Shown here one piece after another: positions 19,204 to 31,598 of a stretch of DNA of 64,000 nucleotides. Both the position numbers and the translations under genes were made by a program. Numbering within the stretch: the first letter of the stretch is position 1; every line of letters begins with the position of its first letter. This stretch comes from Betaproteobacteria bacterium (GTDB taxonomy: Bacteria; Pseudomonadota; Gammaproteobacteria; Burkholderiales; Casimicrobiaceae), in assembly GCA_016716425.1 (NCBI GenBank), contig JADJWJ010000004.1, positions 292,190-356,189 on the forward strand, in the 5' to 3' direction. The notes under the pieces were generated by a model. That model was not told where the DNA came from. It did no database searches and saw only the letters and a list, made by a program, of their open reading frames with translations.

Positions 19204-21813
19204 CTACAGCAGCTTCTTGAGGGCGTAAAGGGCGTCGAGCGCTTCGCGCGGCGACAGCGCATCGGGGTCGAGCGCGGCGAACCGCTCCGCGATCTGCGTG
19301 GCGCGCGGGTCGGCGACCGCGCCGGGCGAGGCTGCCTGGGTGGGCGCGGCGAAGAGGTCGGACTGGTGCTCGCTGCGCGCGGAGAACTGGTCGAGGCGCG
19401 CGAGGTACGCCTTCGCCTGCCGGATCGTCTCCACCGGCACGCCGGCGAGCTTCGCGACCGACAGCCCGTAGCTGCGGTTCGCGGGACCGTCGGCCACCGC
19501 GTGCAGGAACACGATGCCGTCCCGGTGCTCGGCGGCGTCGAAGTGCACGTTCGCACAGCCGCGCATCTCGGCCGCGAGCGCGGTCAACTCGAAGTAGTGC
19601 GTGGCGAACAGCGTCAGGCAGCGATTGCCCTCGCCCAGCCGGTGCGCGATCGCCCACGCGAGGGCGAGCCCGTCGAAGGTCGACGTGCCCCTGCCGATCT
19701 CGTCGATCAGCACCAGCGACTCGGGTGTCGCGCGGTTCAGGATGTACGCGGCCTCCGTCATCTCGACCATGAACGTCGAGCGGCCCCCCGCGAGATCGTC
19801 GGCGGCGCCGATCCGCGTGAAGATCGCGTCGAGCGGTCCCAGCGTCGCCTCGGCGGCCGGCACGAACATCCCGCAGTACGCGAGCAGCGCGACGAGCGCC
19901 GTCTGCCGCATGTACGTCGACTTGCCGCCCATGTTCGGCCCGGTCACGATCAGCAGCCGCCGGTCGCCGCCCAGCACCGTATCGTTGGGCACGAAGTGCT
20001 CGACCTGCCGCTCGACCACGAGGTGCCGGCCGCCGCGGATCGCGATGCCCGGCTCGAGCACGAACCGCGGGCGCACGAGCGCCAGCGCGTCGGCGCGCTC
20101 GGCGAGGTCGGCGACGACGTCGACCTGCGCGAGCGCAGCGGCCGCCGCCTGCAACGCCGGGATCGCCGGCACGAGCTCGCGCAGCAGCGCGTCGTACAGG
20201 AGCTTCTCCCGCGCGAGCGCGCGCTCCTGCGCCGACAGCGCGCGGTCCTCGAACGACTTCAGCTCCGGCGTGATGTAGCGCTCGGCGTTCTTGAGCGTCT
20301 GCCGCCGCCGGTAGTCGTCGGGGATCTTCGCGACGTGCGCGTTGGTGACCTCGATGTAGAAGCCGTGGACGCGGTTGTACTCGACCTTGAGGCTCGCGAT
20401 GCCGGTGCGCTCGCGCTCGCGCGCTTCGAGCGCCACCAGGAACTCGCCGCAGTGGGCGTCGATCGCGCGCAGCTCGTCGAGCTCGGCGTCGTAGCCGCCG
20501 GCGATCACGCCGCCGTCGCGCACGATGGCCGCCGGCTCGGGTGCGACGGCGCGCGTCAGCAGGGCCTCCCACCGCGGATCGACGGCCAGCACCGCGCGCG
20601 CGGCGGCCAGCAGCGGCGCCTCGAACGCAGCGAGATCGGACGCGAGCGCGGGCAGCTTCGCGAGCGTGTCGCGCAGGCCGGCCAGGTCGCGTGGCCGCGC
20701 GTTGGCGAGCGCGATGCGCCCGACCACGCGCTCGACGTCGACCGTGCGCTTGAGCGCGCCGGCGAGCGCGCGCGCGATGCGCGGGTTGCCGCGCATGGCG
20801 TCGATGGCGTCGTGCCGCTCGCCGAGGTGCGCCTGCGCGCGCAGCGGCTGCGTCAGCCATTGCCGCAGCAGGCGGCTGCCGGCGGCGGTCGCACACCCGT
20901 CGAGCAGCGAATGCAGCGTCGGCGCCTCCTCGCCCGACAGCGTCGACGTGATCTCGAGGTTGCGGCGCGTCGCGGGGTCGAGCGCCACGAACGCGCTCGC
21001 CACTTCCACGGCGAGCGTGCGCACGTGCGCCAGCGCCGCCTGCTGTGTGGCGCCGGCGTAGTGGAGCAGCGCGCCGGCGGCGCCCACCGCGAGCGGCGCC
21101 TCGTCGGCACCGAAGCCCGCGAGGTCCATCGTGCCCAATTGCTTCGCGAGCGCGCGCCGCGCCGCCGCGCCGTCGAACTGCCAGACCGGCAGCGACCGCA
21201 GCGGCGGCATGCGGCCGCGCACCGCCGGTGGCGGCGCGTCGTCGGGCAGCAGCAGCTCGGCCGGCCCGATGCGCTCGAGCACGGCGGCCGACTCGTGCTG
21301 CGGGACTTCGGTCAGCGTGAACGCGCCCGACGCGAGATTGAGCCACGCGATGCCGGTGCGCTTGTCCGCAGGCAGCAGCGCCGCGAGCAGGCAGTCGCGC
21401 TTGGCGTCGAGCAGGTTCGCGTCCGTCAGCGTGCCCGGCGTGACGATGCGCGCCACGCGGCGCTCGACCGGCCCCTTGGACGTCGCGGGATCGCCGAACT
21501 GCTCGACGATCACGACGGACTCGCCGACCTTCATCAGCTTCGCGAGGTAAGGCTCCAGCGCGTGGTACGGCACACCGGCCATCGGGATCGGCGCGCCGGC
21601 CGACTGCCCGCGCGCCGTCAGCGTAATGTCGAGCAGGCGCGCCGCGCGCTCGGCGTCGGCGAAGAAGAGCTCGTAGAAGTCGCCCATCCGGTAGAACACC
21701 AGCTTGTCCGGATGCTCGCCCTTGACGCGCAGGTACTGCTGCATCATCGGCGTGTGGGCGGCGAGCGCGCGTTCCGGCGAGGGCGCGGCGGCGTTCGGCG
21801 CGGTCGGATTCAT
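19204..21813 (-). CDS. mutS: DNA mismatch recognition protein MutS
   Basis: 869 residues, full length. Binds mispaired DNA as a dimer and recruits MutL. Mismatch-intercalating F46-Y47-E48 sits in RMGDFYELF. Walker A is GPNMGGKST at 625-633, followed by the ATPase motifs [17 protein letters not shown] and [10 protein letters not shown]. Ends with the dimerisation helix-turn-helix region ([17 protein letters not shown]). The ATG at 21811-21813 gives the longer N-terminus common in high-GC betaproteobacteria. Confidence 0.98.
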   Translation of the reverse strand: MNPTAPNAAAPSPERALAAHTPMMQQYLRVKGEHPDKLVFYRMGDFYELFFADAERAARLLDITLTARGQSAGAPIPMAGVPYHALEPYLAKLMKVGESVVIVEQFGDPATSKGPVERRVARIVTPGTLTDANLLDAKRDCLLAALLPADKRTGIAWLNLASGAFTLTEVPQHESAAVLERIGPAELLLPDDAPPPAVRGRMPPLRSLPVWQFDGAAARRALAKQLGTMDLAGFGADEAPLAVGAAGALLHYAGATQQAALAHVRTLAVEVASAFVALDPATRRNLEITSTLSGEEAPTLHSLLDGCATAAGSRLLRQWLTQPLRAQAHLGERHDAIDAMRGNPRIARALAGALKRTVDVERVVGRIALANARPRDLAGLRDTLAKLPALASDLAAFEAPLLAAARAVLAVDPRWEALLTRAVAPEPAAIVRDGGVIAGGYDAELDELRAIDAHCGEFLVALEARERERTGIASLKVEYNRVHGFYIEVTNAHVAKIPDDYRRRQTLKNAERYITPELKSFEDRALSAQERALAREKLLYDALLRELVPAIPALQAAAAALAQVDVVADLAERADALALVRPRFVLEPGIAIRGGRHLVVERQVEHFVPNDTVLGGDRRLLIVTGPNMGGKSTYMRQTALVALLAYCGMFVPAAEATLGPLDAIFTRIGAADDLAGGRSTFMVEMTEAAYILNRATPESLVLIDEIGRGTSTFDGLALAWAIAHRLGEGNRCLTLFATHYFELTALAAEMRGCANVHFDAAEHRDGIVFLHAVADGPANRSYGLSVAKLAGVPVETIRQAKAYLARLDQFSARSEHQSDLFAAPTQAASPGAVADPRATQIAERFAALDPDALSPREALDALYALKKLL

Positions 21814-21879
21814 CGCGCGATTATAGCGGCGGCACAGGTGCGCCTCCGTGCCGCAGGCGGGTGCGCGGACGGAGGTGCG

Positions 21880-22443
21880 TCAGGGCGGCGCGGCGATCCG
21901 TCCGGCAATGCGATAACGCTCGCCACCCTCGGGCGTGACGATCACCATTTCCGCAGTCGCCGGATTCACGCCGGTGAACGCGAGTGTGGTCGAGCCGTGC
22001 GTGAACATGAGCACGTTGCCCTGCTTCGGCGCGGCGGCGACCAGAGCGCGGAACTGCACGAGCTGCCGCTCGCGGTTCTGCGGGTACTCGAACAGGTTGG
22101 CGAGCGCGGGCTCGATACGCGGCGCCATCCCGGTCGCGAGGCGCGCGGTCTCCACGGCGCGGCACCATGGCGACGAGAGCACGCGCGCGACCGGCACGCC
22201 ACGCTCGCGCAGCGCGCTGCCGAGCCGCGTGGCCTCCGTGCGACCGGCCTCCGACAGGTTGCGCTGCGTCGCGCAGTCGTCGATGCGGAACCCCGGCGGA
22301 TCGCCCACACCCGGGTCGGTGACCGCGTGGCGGATCAGCACGATCTGCCCGCCCTGCCTGAGCAGCGCCCACAGCGCATCGTCGGCGTGCGCTGGCCACG
22401 CCGCGAGCAGCACGAGCAGCGACAGGAGGGCACGGCGAACCAT
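21880..22443 (-). CDS. Secreted histidine phosphatase family protein
   Basis: 187 residues from the ATG at 22441-22443. Signal peptide about 1-20 (cleavage after AHA). The phosphohistidine motif is IVLIRHAVTDPG near 33-44; other branch-1 residues are R in SSPWCRAVETA and H in LMFTHGSTT. The RHxxT pattern lies within the phosphoglycerate mutase-like superfamily; periplasmic members remove phosphate from unknown substrates. Lies just upstream of mutS in the same direction; there are two secreted phosphoesterases on the other strand. Confidence 0.85.
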   Translation of the reverse strand: MVRRALLSLLVLLAAWPAHADDALWALLRQGGQIVLIRHAVTDPGVGDPPGFRIDDCATQRNLSEAGRTEATRLGSALRERGVPVARVLSSPWCRAVETARLATGMAPRIEPALANLFEYPQNRERQLVQFRALVAAAPKQGNVLMFTHGSTTLAFTGVNPATAEMVIVTPEGGERYRIAGRIAAPP

Positions 22444-22564
22444 GGCCGCGAGCTTACGCGGCCTCCGCGATCCGCGCGACTGGACGCGTGCCGGCGCCCG
22501 ACGGGCTTGTTCGTGCACGTCGGGCGTGGCACCCTCGCGGCACCCTCGACCTTCGTTCCTGCCG

Positions 22565-24037
22565 ATGCCCGAGCGCGACCCCCCCGAGTACGACCCTGCA
22601 TCCCATCCGCCTGCGGAAGCGCCGCCGCGCCGCGAGTTCCTCAAGGCCTCGGCCGCCGCCGCCGGTGCTGCGTTCCTGTCGTCGTGCTTCGGCGGCAACG
22701 GCGGCGATGAAGCCGCGCCGCTGCCGGGCGCGCCGGAGGTCGACCCGCTCTCGCGCATCGACCACGTGGTCGTCGTGATGTTCGAGAACCGGTCGTTCGA
22801 CAACGTGCTGGGGTACCTGTACTCCCAAGGACCGGCGCCGGCCGACTGGCCCGCCGTGCTGCCGGTGCCGCCCGCGGTGCCGCGCAGCCAGTCGTTCGAG
22901 GGGCTCTTCGGCAAGTCGCTCGACAACCAGCACGCGTCGAAGAAGTACGCCGCGCATCCGCACGCCTTCGATCCGGCCGCCGTGCCGCAGAAGGCGTCCG
23001 ACTGGTCGCATCCGGACCCGAATCCCGGCGAGGGCTTCGAGAATGCGAAGGAACAGATCGCCGGCGGCGCGATGTCGGGGTTCGTCGCCAATTACGCGAA
23101 GAAGAAGCCCTCCGGCAGCGAGCTCGACGCGATCATGGGGTCGTACGCGCCGGCGCAGCTCACCGTCATGGCGGGACTCGCGCAGGGCTTCGCGGTGTTC
23201 GACCACTGGTTCGGCGCGGTGCCGTCGGAGACGTATTGCAATCGCTCGTTCTTCCACGCCTCGACGTCGTCCGGCTACGCCGACAACCAGCCCGCGGACA
23301 AGTGGAAGAACAACACGGCGCGCACGATCTTCGATCTCCTCGCCGAACGCACGCCTCGCGTCGACTGGAAGGTGTACTTCGAGAAGCCGACCTCGGCGTC
23401 GGAGCAGACCGAGTATCCGCATGGGCTGACGGGGCTCGTGCATCCGGCCGTCAGCGGAAAGTACCCGGAGCGCTTCGTCGCCTTCGAGGACTTCTTCACC
23501 GACGTGAAGGGCGGCAAGCTGCCGCCATACTCGTTCCTCGAGCGGCTGTACGGCGGCTCGTACGACTACCATCCGCCGCAGGACGTGCGCAACGGCGAGG
23601 AAGTGCTGCGCACCGTGTACGAGGCGATCCGCACGAGCGGGACGACGGGCGCGCGCGACTACACGCACAACACGCTGCTGCTCGTCGTATTCGACGAGCA
23701 CGGCGGCACCTACGACCACGTGGCGCCGGGACCGGCGCCGGCGCCGCCCGCGGCGGCGAGTCCCTCGGAGCTCGGCTTCGACTTCAGGACGCTGGGGCCG
23801 CGCGTGCCGGCGATCGCGATCTCCGCGTACACGCAGGCCGGCACCGTCGTCAACGCGCCGATGCACCACGCCGCCGTCATCCGCACGCTGTGCCGGAAGT
23901 ACGGGCTGCCGGCGCTCAACGCGCGCGACGCCGACCCCAACGGCGGCGACCTCGCGTTCGCGCTGAACCTCGCCGCGCCGCGCCCGGCGGCGGCGTGGCC
24001 CGCGTATCCGGCGAGCGTGAGCCCCGCGGCCGGGTGA
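22565..24037 (+). CDS. Tat-exported lipoprotein phosphoesterase (PLC/AcpA family), copy 1
   Basis: 490 residues. Twin-arginine signal PRREFLKASAAAAGAAFLSSC at about 22-42 ends in a lipobox Cys, so the protein is folded before export and then lipid-anchored. The phosphoesterase domain shows HVVVVMFENRSFDNVLGYL near 72, [16 protein letters not shown] in the middle and LLLVVFDEHGGTYDHVAPG near 375, the metal and nucleophile motifs of phospholipase C/acid phosphatase AcpA enzymes. Substrate: phosphate esters, possibly phospholipids. The next gene is a diverged tandem copy. Confidence 0.88.
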   Translation: MPERDPPEYDPASHPPAEAPPRREFLKASAAAAGAAFLSSCFGGNGGDEAAPLPGAPEVDPLSRIDHVVVVMFENRSFDNVLGYLYSQGPAPADWPAVLPVPPAVPRSQSFEGLFGKSLDNQHASKKYAAHPHAFDPAAVPQKASDWSHPDPNPGEGFENAKEQIAGGAMSGFVANYAKKKPSGSELDAIMGSYAPAQLTVMAGLAQGFAVFDHWFGAVPSETYCNRSFFHASTSSGYADNQPADKWKNNTARTIFDLLAERTPRVDWKVYFEKPTSASEQTEYPHGLTGLVHPAVSGKYPERFVAFEDFFTDVKGGKLPPYSFLERLYGGSYDYHPPQDVRNGEEVLRTVYEAIRTSGTTGARDYTHNTLLLVVFDEHGGTYDHVAPGPAPAPPAAASPSELGFDFRTLGPRVPAIAISAYTQAGTVVNAPMHHAAVIRTLCRKYGLPALNARDADPNGGDLAFALNLAAPRPAAAWPAYPASVSPAAG

Positions 24038-24116
24038 CCGGCGTCCGGCGCCGGGGTTGTCGCTGCGCGGCCGCCGTGGCACGCTCGCGCCTCCGTTCCC
24101 CCACGACGATCCCGCG

Positions 24117-25820
24117 ATGACCGACCGCAAGCCACCGTCCGACGAATCCGCGGCAGCCGACGGCGCCGCGCCCCGCCGCGAGTTCCTCAAGGTCTCTGCC
24201 GCGGCGGCCGGCGCCACGCTGCTGTCGGCGTGCTTCGGAGGCGGCGGCGACGACGGCGACCCGAACGCCGTCGGCGCCGTTGCGGTCGATCCGCTCACGC
24301 GCTTCGACCACCTCGTCGTCGTCATGTACGAGAACCGGTCGCTCGACAACGTGCTGGGCTGGCTGTATCCGGCGGGCAGCGGCTTCGACGGGCTGGCCGA
24401 CCACAGCTACACCAACCCGGTGCCCTCGTACATCGACGACGGCCACGCGTCGGTCGCGGCGCGGAAGAGTCCCGGCACCGACGCCGACATGCAGAACCCG
24501 AATCCCGACCCCGGCGAGCCGTACCCGCACGTCAACACGCAGCTCTTCGGCACGGTCGCCCCGGAGGCGAACCGGTTCCGCGCGGCGGCGGACATGGCGG
24601 CACCCTACAACGCGCCGCCGGCGGGGACGCTGGCGACGATGCAGGGTTTCGTGCAGGACTACTGCAACACGTTCGTCTCCACCAACGGCCGCAACCCGAC
24701 GTTCGACGAGTATCGCGTGATCATGGACGCGTTCACGCCGGAGCAGCTGCCGGTGATCTCGACGCTCGCGCAGTCGTTCGCCGTCTACGACGCGTGGTTC
24801 TGCGCGGTACCGTCGCAGACGTACTGCAACCGGTCGTTCTTCCACGCGTCGACGTCGTCGGGCTACGTGCTGAACGAGCCGTACCAGAAGTGGGTGCTCG
24901 GCAACGCCGCCCCGACGATCTTCAACCGGCTGCAGGACGCCGGGCGGACGTGGCGCGTCTACTTCGACGAGACGCAGCTCGTGCCGCTGACCGGCCTCAT
25001 CCACGCCGCGGTGCTGGCGCCGTACTTCAAGAGCCACTTCGCGACGATGCAGGACTTCTACGCCGACGTCGCCGGCGGCACGCTGCCCGACTACGCGTTC
25101 GTCGAGCCGCGGATGCTGTTCAACCACAACGACATGCACCCGCCGGGCCCGCTGGTCATCGGCAACGTCTCGATTCCCGATCCTTCGGACGTGCGCTGCG
25201 GCGACCTGCTGCTGCACCAGATCTACAGCGCCGTGAAGGCGAGCGCGTCGGCCAAGGGCTCGAACGCGCTGAACACGCTGCTGCTCGTCACGTTCGACGA
25301 GCACGGCGGCTGCTTCGACCACGTGCGGCCGCCCGGCGCGAAGATGCCGGAGAAGATCCAGCCGGCCGGCGAGATGGACTTCTTCTTCGACCGGCTCGGC
25401 GTGCGCGTCCCGACCATCGCGATCAGCGCGTACACGGGCGCGGGTACGATCGTGAAGCGCCACGTCCACCACGCGGCGGTGATCCGGTCGCTGTGCCGGA
25501 AGTTCGGGCTCCGGAACCTGACGGAGCGCGACGTCGACGCGCCCGACCTGTCGGACGCGCTCAACCTCGCGGCGCCACGCGACCCGGCGTCGTGGCCGGT
25601 GACCGTGCCGCCACCGCAGCCGCCCGGCTCGGGCGTTACGGACCCGCTGTCGCCGCAGCTCGCCAACGTCCCGCTGAACGAGCTCGAGCAACACATCCTC
25701 GCGACGGCGGTCGCTTTCTTCACCGGCAAGGAACCCGACCGCAGCGCGCTGCCGAAGACGGTCGGTCCCGCCTACCAGATGCTGCAGCCGCTGGCCGCCG
25801 GCGTCTTCGGGGGCGGCTGA
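24117..25820 (+). CDS. Tat-exported lipoprotein phosphoesterase, copy 2
   Basis: 567 residues, starting 79 nt after copy 1. Same architecture: twin-arginine segment [21 protein letters not shown] at about 19-39, then [35 protein letters not shown] and [19 protein letters not shown]. It carries insertions of about 80 residues relative to copy 1, mostly near the N-terminus, and a longer C-terminal tail. Short upstream DNA (GTGGCAC-CTCGC... CCGTTCC) is also similar, so the duplication included the leader. hutH starts 7 nt after its stop. Confidence 0.88.
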   Translation: MTDRKPPSDESAAADGAAPRREFLKVSAAAAGATLLSACFGGGGDDGDPNAVGAVAVDPLTRFDHLVVVMYENRSLDNVLGWLYPAGSGFDGLADHSYTNPVPSYIDDGHASVAARKSPGTDADMQNPNPDPGEPYPHVNTQLFGTVAPEANRFRAAADMAAPYNAPPAGTLATMQGFVQDYCNTFVSTNGRNPTFDEYRVIMDAFTPEQLPVISTLAQSFAVYDAWFCAVPSQTYCNRSFFHASTSSGYVLNEPYQKWVLGNAAPTIFNRLQDAGRTWRVYFDETQLVPLTGLIHAAVLAPYFKSHFATMQDFYADVAGGTLPDYAFVEPRMLFNHNDMHPPGPLVIGNVSIPDPSDVRCGDLLLHQIYSAVKASASAKGSNALNTLLLVTFDEHGGCFDHVRPPGAKMPEKIQPAGEMDFFFDRLGVRVPTIAISAYTGAGTIVKRHVHHAAVIRSLCRKFGLRNLTERDVDAPDLSDALNLAAPRDPASWPVTVPPPQPPGSGVTDPLSPQLANVPLNELEQHILATAVAFFTGKEPDRSALPKTVGPAYQMLQPLAAGVFGGG

Positions 25821-25827
25821 TCCGCCG

Positions 25828-27354
25828 ATGGCGTCGCTCGCCCTGACTCCGGGCCGCCTCTCGCTGCCGGCGCTGCGCGCGATCTGGGCGGAGGGCGCGC
25901 AGCTCGCCGTCGATCCGGCGGCGCGCGCGGCCGTCGACGCCGCGGCGGCCGCCGTCGCGCGCGTGCTCGCCCACGGCGAAACGGTCTACGGCGTCAACAC
26001 GGGCTTCGGGCTGCTCGCGCGCACGCGGATCGACGATGCCCGGCTGGCCGAGTTGCAGCGCGCGCTCGTGCGCTCGCACAGCGCCGGCACCGGGCCGCTG
26101 CTCGACGACGCGACGGTCCGCCTCGTGATGGCGCTGAAGGCCGCGTCGCTCGCGCGCGGGTACTCGGGCGTGCGGTGGGAGGTGGTCGAACTCGTCGTGG
26201 GCGTCGCCAACGCCGGCATCGTGCCGTGCATCCCGGCGCAGGGTTCGGTCGGCGCGTCGGGCGATCTGGCGCCGCTCGCGCACCTCGCGTCGGTGCTGAT
26301 CGGCGAGGGTGAGGCGCGGGTCGGCAGCCGCGTGCTGCCGGGCGCCGCCGCGCTCGCTGCTGCCGGCCTGACTCCGGTCGAGCTCGCACCGAAGGAGGGG
26401 CTCGCTCTGCTCAACGGCACGCAGGTGTCGACGGCGCTCGCGCTGTCCGGGCTGTTCGCGGCCGAGCGCGCGCTGGCGGCGGCGTTCGTGGCCGGCGCGC
26501 TCACCGTCGACGCGTGCCTCGGCAGCGACACGCCGTTCGATCCGCGCATCCAGGCAGTGCGCGGGCACCGCGGGCAGCAGGATGCGGCGCGCATCTACCG
26601 GGACCTGCTCGCCGGCAGCGCGATCCGCGCGTCGCACGTCCACTGCCATCGCGTGCAGGATCCGTACAGCCTGCGGTGCCAGCCGCAGGTGATGGGCGCC
26701 TGCGTCGACCAGATGCGGCACGCCGCGGCGGTGCTGCTGACGGAGGCGAACGCCGTGTCCGACAACCCCCTCGTGTTCGCGGAGACGGGGGAGGTCCTGT
26801 CCGGCGGCAACTTCCACGCCGAGCCGGTCGCGTTCGCCGCCGACGGCCTGGCGCTCGCCATCGCCGAGATCGGCGCGCTGTCGGAGCGGCGCATCGCGTT
26901 GCTGATGGACACCAACATGTCGGGGCTGCCGCCGTTCCTGGTCGAGGACGGGGGCGTCAACTCCGGCTTCATGATCGCGCAGGTGACGGCGGCCGCGCTC
27001 GCCTCCGAAAACAAGGCGCTCGCGCATCCGCATTCGGTGGACTCGCTGCCGACGTCGGCCAACCAGGAAGACCACGTCAGCATGGCCACCAACGCGGCGC
27101 GCCGCCTGCTGCCGATGGCCGGCAACGCGTCGGCCATCGTCGCGATCGAGCTGCTGGCGGCGGCGCAGGGCATCGACCTGCGCCACCCGCTCGCGACTTC
27201 TGCGCCGCTCGCCGACGCGCATGCCCGTGTGCGTGCGTGCGCGGCGCGCTGGGATGCCGACCGCGCGTTCGCGCCGGACCTCGCCGCCGTGCGCGCGCGC
27301 GTCGAGGCTGGCGAGTTCCTGCCGTACGTTCCCGCCGTGCTGGAGCAGGACTAG
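25828..27354 (+). CDS. hutH: Histidine ammonia-lyase
   Basis: 508 residues. Deaminates histidine to urocanate, first step of histidine degradation. The autocatalytic MIO cofactor is made from A143-S144-G145 in [14 protein letters not shown]. The N-terminal YGVNTGFG and C-terminal [10 protein letters not shown] motifs are intact. hutU follows after 21 nt. No HutC repressor or other hut genes are near, so regulation is not visible; it sits immediately behind the phosphoesterases. Confidence 0.97.
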   Translation: MASLALTPGRLSLPALRAIWAEGAQLAVDPAARAAVDAAAAAVARVLAHGETVYGVNTGFGLLARTRIDDARLAELQRALVRSHSAGTGPLLDDATVRLVMALKAASLARGYSGVRWEVVELVVGVANAGIVPCIPAQGSVGASGDLAPLAHLASVLIGEGEARVGSRVLPGAAALAAAGLTPVELAPKEGLALLNGTQVSTALALSGLFAAERALAAAFVAGALTVDACLGSDTPFDPRIQAVRGHRGQQDAARIYRDLLAGSAIRASHVHCHRVQDPYSLRCQPQVMGACVDQMRHAAAVLLTEANAVSDNPLVFAETGEVLSGGNFHAEPVAFAADGLALAIAEIGALSERRIALLMDTNMSGLPPFLVEDGGVNSGFMIAQVTAAALASENKALAHPHSVDSLPTSANQEDHVSMATNAARRLLPMAGNASAIVAIELLAAAQGIDLRHPLATSAPLADAHARVRACAARWDADRAFAPDLAAVRARVEAGEFLPYVPAVLEQD

Positions 27355-27375
27355 ACTACGCGGGAGGAGGATGCC

Positions 27376-29082
<1,707 letters not shown>

Positions 29083-29152
29083 CGCGGCGCCGGTCCATCT
29101 GCTGCCCGGTGGCGCCTGCCGCACGGACCACGGCGCGCGAATGCCCACTGTC

Positions 29153-29241
29153 GTCGTCCCCGCGAAGGCGGGGACCCAGCGGCGTTCGACGCGGGCGTGC
29201 GCAGCGCCACGACACTGGGTCCCCGCCTTCGCGGGGACGAC
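29153..29241. repeat. Dispersed palindromic repeat (GTCGTCCCCGCGAAGGCGGGG type), copy 1
   Basis: Perfect 27-bp arms 29153-29179 and 29215-29241 around 35 bp. Each arm itself folds (CCCCGC-GAAG-GCGGGG). In one frame the arm reads VVPAKAGTQ, a widespread proteobacterial repeat signature. A degenerate copy lies at 47807-47881. Confidence 0.85.
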
Positions 29242-29270
29242 GGATCTTGGGTGCGTCGCGGGTGGCGTCG

Positions 29271-30839
29271 CTACTTGCCGGGCGCCGCGGCCGGTAGCTT
29301 GGGCGCCGCGGCCGGTACCTCGGGCGCCGCGGCCGGTACCTCGGGCGCCGCGGCCGGCGCCGGCGCCGTTGCAGGTGCCGTGGCGCGTGGCTCGCGGATG
29401 CCCTCCTCGATCCGCCCGATCATGTATGGATAGAACGGGTTCGACGACATCCGGATCAGCGAGTCGAGCGTGACGATCAGCGTGCCGCGCTCGCCACGCA
29501 GCGCCATCGCACCGAGCTGCACGCCGTAGTCGTCGGTCGGGTCGGGCCGCATGCCGTACAGCGAATCCTCGATCGGGAACGGAATCGCGACGTGCGACAG
29601 CGAGTAGACCTCGACCGGATACACGAGCCCGAGCGGCCGCACGGTTTCGTTGGTCGCGCCCGCCTCGGTCACGCGCTCGACCACCTCGTCGCTCTTGTCG
29701 TCGGCGTTGGTGATCACGACGGAGCGGAAGTTGCGCGGCGGGTCCGGCAGCAGCCGCGCGAGCATCGTCTCCGTCGTCGGCCGCAGCAGCGTGCCGAACT
29801 TGGCGCTGCGGTTGACGTCGAACAGCACGAGCTCGCTGCCGTTGTTCGGCAGCTGCTGGTAGAACGCGGTGACGATCGCGCGCGTGCTCACCGTGAAGTC
29901 CACGACCGACTGGAACGTGATCGCCGGCGGCAGCTCCCCGAGCCGGTTCGCGCGCGCGAGCCGCGTGATCTGCTCCTGCAGCGCGCGCGTGAGCAGCGAC
30001 GACTGCCGCCCGCCGTTGATCGGGAACGAGTTGTACTTGAACGGGTTGAACTCCGGCACGATGCCGAGCCAGGACGCCTTGGCGAACGCCGGGAACACGG
30101 CGGGCCAGCCGAGAAAGCCGGCGAAGCGCGCCATCTCGGTGACGCCGATCATCGGCGAGATCAGCACCAGGCGGTCCGGCCGCGACAGCGACTTGTCCTC
30201 GAGCGCGTCGAGCGCGTACTTGAGCGCGAGCGCACCGCCGTTGGAGAAGCCGACCAAGTGCAGCGGCGCGGCCGGCCCGGCGCGCCGGCGTGCCTCGCGC
30301 ACGGCGAGCCGGGTCGCCTCGGCCCAGTCCTCCCAGTCGACGTCGGTCAGGCCCGCGGGAACCGTGCCATGCCCCGTCAGTCGCGGTGCGACCGCGACGA
30401 AGCCGTCGTCGCGGTAGCGGCGCGCGACGTGGCGCAGGCTGTAGGGCGAGTCGGTGAGCCCGTGCAGCAGCACGACCGCGCCCCGCGGGGTCCCGGCCGG
30501 CGCGAGGACGTACGAGCGGTTCCAGTCGGTCGAGAGCCTGGGCGGATAGACCGGGCTGCCCTCGAAATACCGGTTGGCCGGCACGCGCTCGCCTTCGGGC
30601 AGGCGCTGCGTCACGTTGTCGCGCACTTCCGCAAACGCGCGGTCCTCGGCCGCGAGGTACTTCGTCCAGTCCGCCTTCGCCAGGTCGTCGGCCTTGAGCT
30701 CGTGCGGCACGAACGTGTGCCACGGTTCGAGCGGGTCGCTGCGCCAGGCGTCCCAGGAACGCACGCCAAGCACGGTCACCACGACGACGCCGACCAGCGC
30801 GGCGCTCCACTTGAGAAATCGCAGGGCGTTGCGGGTCAT
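29271..30839 (-). CDS. Membrane-anchored alpha/beta hydrolase
   Basis: 522 residues from the ATG at 30837-30839; a TTG ten codons upstream is possible. An N-terminal helix (about 6-25) anchors it with the enzyme in the periplasm. The oxyanion motif is LLHGLTDSPYSLRH, the nucleophile elbow GFSNGGALA (G-x-S-x-G), and a late H in SHVAIPF may complete the triad. Similar to lysophospholipase/esterase-like hydrolases. The last 25 residues are three to four near-exact PAAAPEV-type repeats encoded by 21-bp DNA repeats. Confidence 0.8.
   Translation of the reverse strand: MTRNALRFLKWSAALVGVVVVTVLGVRSWDAWRSDPLEPWHTFVPHELKADDLAKADWTKYLAAEDRAFAEVRDNVTQRLPEGERVPANRYFEGSPVYPPRLSTDWNRSYVLAPAGTPRGAVVLLHGLTDSPYSLRHVARRYRDDGFVAVAPRLTGHGTVPAGLTDVDWEDWAEATRLAVREARRRAGPAAPLHLVGFSNGGALALKYALDALEDKSLSRPDRLVLISPMIGVTEMARFAGFLGWPAVFPAFAKASWLGIVPEFNPFKYNSFPINGGRQSSLLTRALQEQITRLARANRLGELPPAITFQSVVDFTVSTRAIVTAFYQQLPNNGSELVLFDVNRSAKFGTLLRPTTETMLARLLPDPPRNFRSVVITNADDKSDEVVERVTEAGATNETVRPLGLVYPVEVYSLSHVAIPFPIEDSLYGMRPDPTDDYGVQLGAMALRGERGTLIVTLDSLIRMSSNPFYPYMIGRIEEGIREPRATAPATAPAPAAAPEVPAAAPEVPAAAPKLPAAAPGK
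29280..29363. repeat. 21-bp tandem repeat, four units
   Basis: Units start at 29280, 29301, 29322 and 29343 (GGGCGCCGCGGCCGGTACCTC, last unit diverged; units 2 and 3 identical). They encode the Pro/Ala tail of the alpha/beta hydrolase, so copy number can vary without frameshift. Confidence 0.9.
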
Positions 30840-30925
30840 GGCGCGGTCGTCGTGGGCGAGGGAAGGCAAATGCTTCGGCGGGCTGCCATTGTTTCACGGC
30901 GGCGCACCTGCACGCCGGCGGCCTG

Positions 30926-31420
30926 TTACCTGTGCCGGTCGGGAACGTGGTGATCGACGACGATATTGGCGACGACCCTGGCCCCGCCCTCGTCGACGAC
31001 GTAGAGGACGAACGGGCGCGGCGCGCCGTCCTTCGGCAACGCGTACATGTAGAACGCGAAGCCGCCGTGGCCGAACGCGTCCGTCGTCTGCGTGACGGTG
31101 ACGCTCCTGCCCAAGCCCGGCGCCTGCGCGAAGAACGGCACGACGCGGGTCTCGAGGTTGCGGCGCACGGCCTCCGCGCCGACCCGGGCCGTCATGCTCG
31201 GACTGATCGTCTGCGCGAGCGCCGCGACGTCGCCGGTGCGCGCGAGCGCGAGCCAACGGTCCGCGTAGGCGCGATACGCCGCGGCGCGCGCCTGCATGTC
31301 GAGGTAGTCGGCCGGCGCCGCGCCCGCGCCGGCGGGCGCCTGCGCCGCCGCCGCGGAGGCGCAGAGCCACAGCGCGAGCAGCGTGAAGCGCCAGGACCGC
31401 GCGATCATCGGGTTCGACAT
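30926..31420 (-). CDS. Secreted hypothetical protein
   Basis: 164 residues from the ATG at 31418-31420 (inner ATG four codons later also possible). Signal peptide to about residue 26 (ASAAAA-QA). The mature part looks like a small alpha+beta SnoaL/NTF2-like or DUF4019-like domain: YRAYADRWLALARTGDVAALAQTI, then strands YMYALPKDG and RPFVLYVVDEGGARVVANIV. No family is certain. Lies between the alpha/beta hydrolase and tRNA-Pro, all on the minus strand, with the tRNA only 17 nt upstream. Confidence 0.65.
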   Translation of the reverse strand: MSNPMIARSWRFTLLALWLCASAAAAQAPAGAGAAPADYLDMQARAAAYRAYADRWLALARTGDVAALAQTISPSMTARVGAEAVRRNLETRVVPFFAQAPGLGRSVTVTQTTDAFGHGGFAFYMYALPKDGAPRPFVLYVVDEGGARVVANIVVDHHVPDRHR

Positions 31421-31437
31421 GGCGGGTCGTACGGGAA

Positions 31438-31514
31438 TGGTCGGGGTGAGAGGATTTGAACCTCCGGCCTCTACGTCCCGAACGTAGCGCTCTACCAGGC
31501 TAAGCTACACCCCG
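31438..31514 (-). tRNA. tRNA-Pro (anticodon CGG)
   Basis: A 77-nt cloverleaf: acceptor CGGGGTG pairs with CACCCCG, discriminator A, encoded CCA. Anticodon arm CTACG-TTCGGGA-CGTAG gives anticodon CGG, reading CCG. T arm GGAGG-TTCAAAT-CCTCT has the usual loop. Matches the layout of E. coli proK. In such GC-rich DNA, CCG is expected to be the major proline codon. Confidence 0.97.
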
Positions 31515-31598
31515 AGTTTTTGTGCGGCGATTCCCAAGGCCGCGGGCGGGATCGGCGTACGGCGTTCCGCGGCGGTCGCTGCGCTCTTGCTCGGATTC

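Noticed and set aside
19366..22710. A 1114-codon open frame antisense to mutS and the histidine phosphatase
   Set aside because: It crosses two real genes with proper motifs and has the biased composition of a shadow frame.
27371..27373. ATG five bases before the hutU start
   Set aside because: Out of frame with hutU; the downstream ATG has correct spacing from GGAGGAGG.
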